Shown here piece by piece: positions 34,206 through 42,400 of a stretch of DNA of 64,000 bases. Origin of the DNA: an uncultured Opitutaceae bacterium (lineage in GTDB: Bacteria; Verrucomicrobiota; Verrucomicrobiia; Opitutales; Opitutaceae); contig CAIYUN010000038.1 in NCBI GenBank assembly GCA_903929355.1, forward strand, positions 19,573 to 83,572, in the 5' to 3' direction. Within the stretch, counting starts at the first letter, position 1. Each line of letters starts with the position of its first letter. Made by a program: the position numbers and the translations under genes. A model generated the notes under the pieces. The model searched no databases. It had not been told where the DNA came from and saw only the letters and a list, made by a program, of their open reading frames with translations.

Positions 34206-35570
34206 CTATTTTCCAATGCAAAAGCTGGCGAAAAGGCGGTCGAGCATCTGCTCGTTGTCCACCCGGCCGGCGACCTCCCCCAATGCCGCCAGGGCCTCGC
34301 GCAAATCGCTCGCCAGCAGCTCGGCCGGGCCACCCGCCGCCAGCCTGGCCAGGGCCTCGGCGAGGCCGGCCCTGGCACGGTCAAGCGCGTGGGCATGGCG
34401 GGCATTGATGGTCACCAGGTCCTCACCGGTGTCCTGGCGAAACGCCTCCGCCCGCCGCGCAATTTCCGCCCGCAACTCCTCCACCCCCGCGCCGGTGAGC
34501 GCGGAGACCGTCACGGTCGTCAGTCCTGCCGGCCCGCCCGCCGTGGGTGGATCGCCGGGCGCGAGCAGATCCCCCTTGTTGAGCACCACCAGGGTGGTCG
34601 CGGGGCGGAGCAAGGCGCGCACTTCATCGGCCAGCGGCGGGGCCGGGCGGGTCGCGTCGAGCACGAGCAGCAGCAGATCCGCCGCGGCGGCGCGTTCAAG
34701 GGCCTTGGCGATGCCGAGTTGCTCCAGGGGCGCGGGCGCCGGGTTCAGGCCGGCGGTGTCCGTCAACCGCAGCCAGTGCGGGCCGGCCGCCACCCGTTCC
34801 TCGATGAAATCGCGCGTCGTGCCCGGTTCGGGGCTCACCAGGGCGCGCTCATGGCCGACCAGCCGGTTGAGCAGGGAGCTCTTGCCGGCGTTGGGCGCGC
34901 CGATGATCACGGTCCTGATGCCGTCGCGCAGCAGCTCGCCGTAACGTTCGGTGGCGAGCAGCCGGTTGGCCCCCTGGAGCACCTGTTCCAGCGCGGCGCG
35001 CACCCGGTCGCGGTCTTCCGGCGGCAGGTCCTCTTCGGGGAAATCGATGTAGGCCTCGACCCGGGCAAGGGCGTCGAGCAGCCCGCCGGTCAGTTCCGCC
35101 ATCCGCTGGCCCAGCGCGCCGCGCAGTTGCTGCCGCGCGGCCGTCAGCGCCCGTTCGCCCCGCGCCTGGATCAGGTCCATCACCGCCTCGGCCTGGCTCA
35201 GGTCCATCCGTCCGTTCAGAAACGCGCGCTGCGTGAACTCGCCCGGCTCCGCCGGCCGGCAGCCGCGCGCCCACAGGTCGGACAGGATTTTTTGCGCGAT
35301 CCACGGGTTGCCATGACAGGAGATTTCCAGCGCGTCCTCCCCCGTGTAGGAGTGGGGCGACGCGAACCACGTCGCGAGCACATCGTCCACCACCGCGCCG
35401 TCCCGGTCCCGGTAGTCCGCGTACCGCACGGTGCGGGGCGGAAGGGCGGCCCCAAAAATCTCCCGCACCAGCCCGGCGCACGCCGGCCCGCTCGCGCGCA
35501 CGAGGGCGAGGGCGGCGGTGCCGGTGGGCGTGGCCAGGGCGGCGATGGTGTCGGCGGGAGCGCGGGGCAT
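34206..35570 (-). CDS. mnmE: tRNA modification GTPase MnmE
   Basis: MnmE, with MnmG, makes 5-carboxymethylaminomethyl-uridine at wobble position 34 of tRNAs. The 454-residue protein has the N-terminal tetrahydrofolate-binding domain (DTIAALATPTGTAALALVR), helical domain, and an inserted G domain: GAPNAGKSSLLNRL (P-loop), PGTTRDFIEE (switch), DTAGL (G3), NKGD (G4). It ends in the catalytic CIGK (FASFCIGK). Start MPRAPADTIAAL was selected from a much longer open frame that runs upstream as GC-rich shadow. It is divergent from the ATP-grasp gene at 35676. Confidence 0.96.
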   Translation of the reverse strand: MPRAPADTIAALATPTGTAALALVRASGPACAGLVREIFGAALPPRTVRYADYRDRDGAVVDDVLATWFASPHSYTGEDALEISCHGNPWIAQKILSDLWARGCRPAEPGEFTQRAFLNGRMDLSQAEAVMDLIQARGERALTAARQQLRGALGQRMAELTGGLLDALARVEAYIDFPEEDLPPEDRDRVRAALEQVLQGANRLLATERYGELLRDGIRTVIIGAPNAGKSSLLNRLVGHERALVSPEPGTTRDFIEERVAAGPHWLRLTDTAGLNPAPAPLEQLGIAKALERAAAADLLLLVLDATRPAPPLADEVRALLRPATTLVVLNKGDLLAPGDPPTAGGPAGLTTVTVSALTGAGVEELRAEIARRAEAFRQDTGEDLVTINARHAHALDRARAGLAEALARLAAGGPAELLASDLREALAALGEVAGRVDNEQMLDRLFASFCIGK

Positions 35571-35675
35571 CCCGGCGAAGCAACGCGGCGGCGACGTGAA
35601 TGCCAAACCAAAACCCCGGGCCCTTGCTCCGGGCTTGCCCCCGCGGGCTGCGGCCCGTTTGCTGGCCGGCTTCCG

Positions 35676-38219
35676 ATGTCCAGCCCGTCCGCGTTTCCGT
35701 CGCTGCCGCCCGCGCAGGCCCGCCTGCTGCGGAGCCGGCTGCGCCTTTCGATCCGCGACGCCGGCCTCACCGACCTCACCCCCACGGTCGGCGAGACGCC
35801 GGCCGACGCCGCGCCGTTCTGGGAGCTTGAGCCCACCCCGCTGGTCATCGACGCCGACGAATGGTCCCGGCTCGAGGCCGCGCTCTGCCAGCGCGCCCGC
35901 TTCGTCAACGCGCTCCTGGTGGACCTCTACTCCGAGCGGCGGGTGCTGCAGGAGAACCTGCTCCCGCCCGAGGTCGTGCTGGGCGACCCCTACTACCGCC
36001 GCCCCTGCATCGGCCTCGAGCCCGCCCGGGCCAGTCCCGCGACGATGCTGCGGTTCGACCTGGTGCGGACGGCGGGCGGCTGGATGTTTGCCGGCACCCG
36101 CGCCAACACCCCGGCGGGCTTTGGTTACGCCGTGCAAAACCGGCGCTTCCTCACCCTTGAGGCGGCGGAGCCCTACCGCACCCTGCCCGACTACCAGAGC
36201 GTCGTCAATTTTCCGCTCCAGCTCCTGGACACCCTGCGCGCCCTCGCCCCCGCCGCCGACCACCCGCCGTCCATCGTGGTGCTCACGGCCGGGCCGCACG
36301 ACCCGTTTTACTCCGAGCACAGCTTTCTCGCGCGCAAGATGGGCCTGCCGCTCGCCCGCGGCAACGACCTCCTCGTGCTCGACAACCGGGTCTGGTTCAA
36401 GACCATCGGCGGGCTCGAGCCGGTGGACGTGCTGTATCGGCGCCTCAATGACGCCCACATCGACCCGGTCGTCTTCTCGACCGACCGCGAGACCGCCGGC
36501 ATCCCGGGCCTGCTCCAGTGCATCCGGGCGGGCCGCGTCGTGGTCGCCAACGCCATCGGGACCGGGATCGCGGAGAGCCGCGCGCTCGATGCCTACCTCC
36601 CGCGGCTCATGCGCTTCTACCTGGGCGAGAAGCCGCTCCTGCCCTCGCTGCCCACCTACACCTGCGGCGACACCGACCAGCTCGACTGCATCCTCGACCA
36701 GCGCGACACCCTCCGCGTCCGGCCCGCCCACGACCCGCGCATCGGCGACCCCCGCCTCCACGCGCCCGCGCCCGTGCTCCTCGACCAGCACGGCCTCGCC
36801 GCGGCCGTCCGCGAAAACCCCCACGCCTACGTCGCCCACCCCGCCACGATCCCCTTCCCGACCGGGCCGGATGGGAAAAAGTTTCCGCCATGCCGACTCG
36901 CGGCCTTCGTCCTCTCCGCAGGCCGGCACTTCTCCGTCTTCCCGGGCGGACTCGTCCTGCTCGGCGCCGACGATCCGCCCATCGACCGGGTGGGTTCGAC
37001 CACCGACGCCATTGTGCTCGCCGGCTCCGCCCGCGGCGATGACACCCCCGCCGACCTCGAGGCCACCGTCGCCAGCGGCGTGACCGAGCACACCCTCGGC
37101 TCCCGCGCGGCCGAGAGCCTGTTCTGGCTCGGGCGCTACCTGGAGCGCGCCGAATCCACCGCGCGGATGCTCTCCATCCTCGACGATGTCGCCCTCGAGG
37201 AAATCCCCGCGCGGGACCGGCGTCGCTGGCTCCCGCTCTGGCGCGGCCTGCTCGAGGCCACCGGCCACCAGGGCGAGGACCTCCCGGTCCGCGCCGGCCC
37301 CGCCACCTCCGCGCTCCCGCCCGAGCTGATGTGGCGCATGGCGCTCGACCCGCGCAATCCGAGCTCCATCCACTCCTCCGTCCGTTCCGCCGGCGAAAAC
37401 GCCCGCCAGCTCCGCGACCATGTGAGCCCCGAGGCCTGGTCCCCGCTGGGGCGTCTGCTCACCCGGTTGGAAAACCTCCACCGCCAGCGGCCCACCGACC
37501 CGGCCAACCGCGGCGCCCCCTCCCCCGTCGCCGCGCTCCAGGCCGTCCTGACGGACGTGAACGCCTTCCTGGGCACGGCCGAGCGCACCATGTTGCACGA
37601 CGCCGGCTGGCACTTCCTGCGCCTCGGGCTCCACCTCGAGCGCGCGACCATGACCTGTGGCGCGCTCCGCCATATCCCGGCCGCGCTCGATCCCACGGCC
37701 GAGGCCGCCGATTCCCCGCTTTTCCCGCGCGACACGCCCGAGCTCTCCGCGTTTCTCCGCATGCTCGGCTCGCAGGACGCCTACCGCCGGCTCTACCAGA
37801 CGCGGAGCGAGCCGCGGCTCGTGGCCGCGCTGTTTCTCCAGCGCATCGAGGCCCCCCGTGGCATCTTCCACAACCTCGACCAGATCGGCACCAGTCTCCG
37901 GGCCGTGCGCCTCGACGCCCATGGCCGCAACGACGACCCGCCGACCCAGACCGTGGCCGGCCTCCAGCAGTTCCTCGCGGGGCTCAAGCTCAGCCGCCAC
38001 TTTGGCCCGGCCGTCCCCCCGGTCGGCGGGGTCGCCGCCCCGGCCCTCGCCGATCTGCTCACCCAGCTCCTCGACCAGTTGAACGCGCTGCACTCCCTGC
38101 TGAGTGACCACTATTTCAGCCACCAGGCCCGCCTCGCGCCGATGGAACCGAAAGGATCGGCCCCCGCGGTGGCCTCACCCCCCGCCCCGGTCCCGGACCA
38201 AACGCCCGTGCCGCAATAA
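35676..38219 (+). CDS. Circularly permuted ATP-grasp / alpha-E fusion protein
   Basis: This 847-residue protein fuses two families normally encoded side by side. Residues about 10-480 are a circularly permuted type 2 ATP-grasp (DUF404/DUF407): PFWELEPTPLVIDADEWSRL, DPYYRRPCIGLEPARA, FGYAVQNRR, FYSEHSFLARKMGLPLARG, VVANAIGTGIAESRAL. From about residue 490 an alpha-E domain (DUF403) follows: SRAAESLFWLGRYLERAEST, NAFLGTAERTMLHDAGWHFL, LGLHLERA. Such pairs usually accompany transglutaminase-like proteases and are proposed to form an amide-linked peptide modification system; the product is unknown. The long reading frame upstream is a shadow of mnmE. Confidence 0.88.
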   Translation: MSSPSAFPSLPPAQARLLRSRLRLSIRDAGLTDLTPTVGETPADAAPFWELEPTPLVIDADEWSRLEAALCQRARFVNALLVDLYSERRVLQENLLPPEVVLGDPYYRRPCIGLEPARASPATMLRFDLVRTAGGWMFAGTRANTPAGFGYAVQNRRFLTLEAAEPYRTLPDYQSVVNFPLQLLDTLRALAPAADHPPSIVVLTAGPHDPFYSEHSFLARKMGLPLARGNDLLVLDNRVWFKTIGGLEPVDVLYRRLNDAHIDPVVFSTDRETAGIPGLLQCIRAGRVVVANAIGTGIAESRALDAYLPRLMRFYLGEKPLLPSLPTYTCGDTDQLDCILDQRDTLRVRPAHDPRIGDPRLHAPAPVLLDQHGLAAAVRENPHAYVAHPATIPFPTGPDGKKFPPCRLAAFVLSAGRHFSVFPGGLVLLGADDPPIDRVGSTTDAIVLAGSARGDDTPADLEATVASGVTEHTLGSRAAESLFWLGRYLERAESTARMLSILDDVALEEIPARDRRRWLPLWRGLLEATGHQGEDLPVRAGPATSALPPELMWRMALDPRNPSSIHSSVRSAGENARQLRDHVSPEAWSPLGRLLTRLENLHRQRPTDPANRGAPSPVAALQAVLTDVNAFLGTAERTMLHDAGWHFLRLGLHLERATMTCGALRHIPAALDPTAEAADSPLFPRDTPELSAFLRMLGSQDAYRRLYQTRSEPRLVAALFLQRIEAPRGIFHNLDQIGTSLRAVRLDAHGRNDDPPTQTVAGLQQFLAGLKLSRHFGPAVPPVGGVAAPALADLLTQLLDQLNALHSLLSDHYFSHQARLAPMEPKGSAPAVASPPAPVPDQTPVPQ

Positions 38220-38307
38220 AGGCGATTGTAACAAGCCGCGCCCGGCGGCGTCACTCGTTGGAGCAGTTCGGGTCCGGCCGGCGGTGGCCCGCCCCATTCC
38301 CTCCTTC

Positions 38308-38793
38308 ATGCGCTCCTCCGTTTTTATTCGCTACCCGTCCGGCAAGTATGCCCGGGACCGGCCCGCCACCACCGCCCTGCGCCCCGCGCTACGGTTTGCC
38401 GCAAAGTTTTTCCTGCTCACCGTCGCGGTGCTTCTCGCCCTCTATTTCACCACCGTTGCCACCCGGGATCCGTTGCCGCCGGGACCGGGTCCGGCGGCCT
38501 GGCGGACCCCGGCCGCCAACCCGGACTTCATCCTGACCGACATCCGGAGCCGCTGGCCCTGGCGGCTGGTCCCGCCGGAATGGGTGATCCAGCCCGGGGC
38601 GGACGATCCCCTCGTGCCCGCCGAGGCCGCTTGGCTGCGGGTGGAAGGCCGGGCCCGGCTCTTCGTGATTGTGGCCGGGTATCTGCTGGCGGTTGGCTGC
38701 CTCTGCCGCCGCCACCGCCGCGCCAGCCCCGCCGTGGCCTCAACCGGCCGGACCGGCCCTGAGGGCCACACTGCCGGCCATCTCCCCCCCTAA
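38308..38793 (+). CDS. Small membrane protein of unknown function
   Basis: The 161-residue protein is read from MRSSVFIRYPSGKYARDR. It has a first membrane helix (FFLLTVAVLLALYF), a soluble loop (ADDPLVPAEAAWLRVEGRA) and a second helix (LFVIVAGYLLAVGCLCRR). The family is not recognised. Its 3' end overlaps the convergent 3' end of the phosphopantetheinyl transferase gene by 54 bp. It follows the ATP-grasp gene at 88 bp and could belong to the same transcript. Confidence 0.55.
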   Translation: MRSSVFIRYPSGKYARDRPATTALRPALRFAAKFFLLTVAVLLALYFTTVATRDPLPPGPGPAAWRTPAANPDFILTDIRSRWPWRLVPPEWVIQPGADDPLVPAEAAWLRVEGRARLFVIVAGYLLAVGCLCRRHRRASPAVASTGRTGPEGHTAGHLPP

Positions 38794-39357
38794 CGCCAGG
38801 TCCAGCAACCACGTGTCGGGCCCGCTCGCGGTCCACCCCGGCAGCGGGGCCGCGCCGCCCGCCACACCCAGGGAGCCGCGGGCGTCCAGCGCGCGCACCC
38901 CCAGACCCGCCGCCTTCGCCCGCGCCTCCTGCCGCGTCCAGAGCCGGTAAAAAATCTGTCGCGCCGCGGCCTCATCCGGACCGGTGGCCAGCGTCGCGCG
39001 TTCCGTCGCGTGAAGCAACTCCGCCGCCACGGTCCGCCAGTCCACCGCCACTTTCAGGTGCTCGCAGTCCACCCCGACCGCCGGACCGCAGGCCAGCGCC
39101 GCCAGCGCCAGCCCGTGGGTATACCCCAGACTGCAGGTGTAGCCCGGCGGCAGACCGGTCAGGACGGGCCGGCCGTCGGGGTCGCGGCGCACCGTCACCG
39201 ACCCGGCCGGGACCCCCGCGTGCCCGGCAGCGGCCTCCACCAGCACCTGCTCCAACTCGCGCCGGACCGCCGACCGCGCCCCGACTGCGCGCCGCGGCCA
39301 GACGCGCAACCAGCCGGGGCACGGTGGCGGGGGCAGCGGCAGCGGTTCGCCCATCAT
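38740..39357 (-). CDS. 4'-phosphopantetheinyl transferase (Sfp-type)
   Basis: This 205-residue protein transfers the phosphopantetheine arm of CoA to the carrier protein serine. The Sfp-type marks are GPAVGVDCEHLK, the metal-binding GVD, and FYRLWTRQEARAKAAG, a W(S/T)xKEAxxK variant in which Gln replaces the usual Lys. The N-terminus includes RDPDGRPVLTG and YTCSLGYTHGLALAAL, matching substrate-binding segments. It is divergent from the NRPS-like gene (start codons 80 bp apart), whose carrier domain is its obvious target. The start could be either of two adjacent ATGs. Confidence 0.85.
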   Translation of the reverse strand: MMGEPLPLPPPPCPGWLRVWPRRAVGARSAVRRELEQVLVEAAAGHAGVPAGSVTVRRDPDGRPVLTGLPPGYTCSLGYTHGLALAALACGPAVGVDCEHLKVAVDWRTVAAELLHATERATLATGPDEAAARQIFYRLWTRQEARAKAAGLGVRALDARGSLGVAGGAAPLPGWTASGPDTWLLDLALGGEMAGSVALRAGPAG

Positions 39358-39437
39358 GGCGGTCTTCTGGCCGGCCTCGCCGCAATTGGCGAGCCTGCAC
39401 GAAACTTTTCCCCGCGCCGCGCGTCGCAACCAGTTCC

Positions 39438-42400
39438 ATGTCATCCCCCGCAACCCCGGCGGCGGTCGCCGGCCAGTCGTCGGCCGATCCCGACGCCAGC
39501 GCCTCGCGATCGCGTGCCGAGCTGTTGCATGAAATCTTCGCCACCACCGCCCGACGGCTGCCGGACCAGGTTGCCGTGCGCTGGGGCACGCACCTGCTCA
39601 CCTATGGGGAGTTGCAGGAGCGCGCGGGCGCCATCACCGGATGGTTGCGCGACCGCGGGCATGGCCGCGGCGACCGCGTGCTGGTGTGGCTGCCGCGCAG
39701 CCCCGACATGTATGCCGCCCAGCTCGGCATCCTCGCCGCCGGCGCCACCTATGTGCCGCTCGACCCCGACACCCCGCGGGACCGTGCCGCCTTCATCGCC
39801 CAGGACTGCGGGGCGCGCACCGTGATCTGCTCATCCCTGAACGCCGCCGAGGCCGGCCACCTCCCGTGCCTGGTGCTCAATCTGGCCGAACTTGTTCAAG
39901 GGGCGGCGGGCGGAAGGCGGAGGCCAGACGTCAGTGGTCAGACGTCAGCAGTCAGTGATCAGAGGTCGGAGACCGCGGGGGAGGTGACGGACAAAACTTC
40001 CTTGGTGAGTGACGCGGCGTGGCCCGGCCGGACCGACACCGGCGCCACGCCCGACGACTGCGCCTACATCATCTACACCTCGGGCACCACCGGCCGGCCC
40101 AAGGGCGTGATGATCTCCCATCGCAGCATCTGCCACCTGGTGCGCTCCGAGGGGGCGGTGCTCGGCCTGCGCGAGAGCGATCTGGTGTTCCAGGGTTTCT
40201 CGCTCTCCTTCGACATGTCGCTCGAGGAAATCTGGCCCGCCTGGGCCGCCGGCGCAACCCTGCTGGGTGGCACCACCGAGATGATCCGCGCGGGCGGCGA
40301 CCTCGCCGGGCTCCTCGCCGCTGCCGGTGTGACCGTCTGGAACTGTGTGCCGACCATGCTCGCGATGCAGGAGGCGGAGGTTCCCTCGCTGCGGCTGCTC
40401 AACCTTGGCGGCGAGACGTGCCCGCCCGATCTGGTGCGCCGCTGGCACCGCCCCGGCCGGCGCATCCTCAACACCTACGGCCCCACCGAGACCACCATCA
40501 CGGCGACCTTTGCCGAATGCGCCCCCGGCCGCCAGGTCACCATCGGCCATCCCCTGCCCGGCTACCGCATCGTGTTGCTCGACGAAAACTGCGCCCCCGT
40601 CCCACCGGGGGAACCGGGCGAGCTTTGCATCGGCGGCCCGGGGGTCGCGCTCGGCTATGTCGGCCGCCCGGAGCTGGACCGGGAAAAATTTCCGCCCGAC
40701 CCCGCCGCGCCGGCCGGCGGCCGGCTTTACCGCAGCGGGGACCTGGCCCGACTCAATCCCGCCGGGGAGCTGGAGTTTCTCGGCCGCATCGACACGCAGG
40801 TGAAGATCCGCGGCTACCGGGTCGAACTCGCGGAGATCGAGGCGGTGCTGCTCGAATGCCCTGGCGTGCGCTCGGCCGCAGTGCAGCTGCACCGCGACGC
40901 GGCGGGGGTAGAGCTGCTGGCCGCCCATGTCGTGCCCCGCGCCGGCTCCAAGGTGGACGCCCGCGACCTGCGGGCGCGCCTCCGCGCCCGCCTGCCGGGG
41001 TACATGGTGCCGTCGGTCATCGCGCCGCTGGCGGCGCTGCCGCTGCTGCCGAGCGGGAAGGTGGACCGGGCCCGCCTCCCGCCCCCGGGCGTGCACCCCC
41101 CACGCCCGGCGGCGACCCGGCCCGGAGACGGCGTGGTCGATCCCACCGCGGCCGGCACGCCGACGGAGCGCCGGCTGCTGGCGATCTGGACCAAACTCTT
41201 TGCGGCCGACGTGGAATCGGCGGAGCAGGATTTCTTCACCGACCTCGGCGGCCACTCGCTGCTCGCCGCCGCGCTCGTCTCGCGCCTGCGCCGGGAACCG
41301 GACTTCCGCCACGTTTCGATGCTCGATCTCTACCGGCACCCGACCATCCGGCGGCTGGCCGCGCAGCTGGAAAAATCTCGCCCCGCGCCGGCCCCGGCGG
41401 CGGCCGGCGGGCCCACGCGGGCGGCCGCCTTCACGCCCACCCCCGCGCGGCGCTATTATCTCTGTGCCACGGCGCAGGCGGTCGCGCTGTTTGCGCTCTA
41501 CGGCCTCACCGCGCTGGAGGTGTCGGTGCCGTTCCTCGCCTACTCCTGGCTGATCAACCACGACTGGGTGCCGCCCATCGCGCTCGCCGGCGCGATGGGA
41601 ATTCTGTTCGTGCTGCTCGGGCTGATGCCGTTCATCGCCATCCTCGGCAAATGGCTCGTGCTCCCGCAGGCGCGGCCGGGCGAATACCCGCTGTGGGGCG
41701 CCTATTACTTCCGCTGGTGGTTCGCCCAGCGGATCATGGACACCGTCCCCGCCGACTATCTCTGCGGCACCACCCTCGCGCGCCGGTTCTTCCGCCTGCT
41801 CGGCGCGCGGATCGGGCGGAATGTCCACCTTGGCTCCGACCTGATCGACCTGCCCGATCTGGTGACCATCGGCGACGACGTCGTGCTCTCGGCCGGCGCC
41901 ATGCTCATCTGCTCGCGCGTCGAGGACGGCCGGCTCAAGCTGGCGCCCATCGTGCTTGAAAACGGCGCGTTCGTCGGCGCGGGCTCCCTGGTTTCGGGTG
42001 GCGCCACCATCGGCGCCGACGCGCACCTGGGCGATTTGTCGCTGCTGCCGCGCGGTGCCGCCATCCCGCCGGGCGAGCTCTGGCTGGGGTCGCCCGCGCG
42101 CCCGGCCGGCGCGGCCCCGCGCCGCCACCACCCGCGCCCCTCCGCCGAGACGGAGGCGAACGCCGAGCTGCTCTACCTGCTGCTGGCACCGGTCTTCGCG
42201 CTCTTCGCGTTGCTGCCCATCGCGCCCGGGCTGCTGATTCTCAACGCGGCGGTCTTCGGCGAGAGCTGGCGGTTCCTCTGGTGGTCACCGGTCGCCGCCC
42301 TGCTTTATGTCGTCTTCATGTGCCTCGAGATCGCCGCGATGAAATGGGTGCTGCTCGGTCGCGTGGCCCCCGGCCGCTACCCGCTGCACAGCCGTCAATA

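Noticed and set aside
34206..38123. 1305-codon minus-strand frame joining mnmE to the antisense of the ATP-grasp gene
   Set aside because: Only 34206-35570 matches MnmE. The upstream part is the shadow of the plus-strand ATP-grasp/alpha-E gene, whose motifs are unambiguous.
39945..42131. 728-codon frame antisense to the NRPS-like gene
   Set aside because: It has Arg/Gly/Gln-rich composition and no motifs, and the plus strand carries complete A-domain and PCP motifs across the same region.
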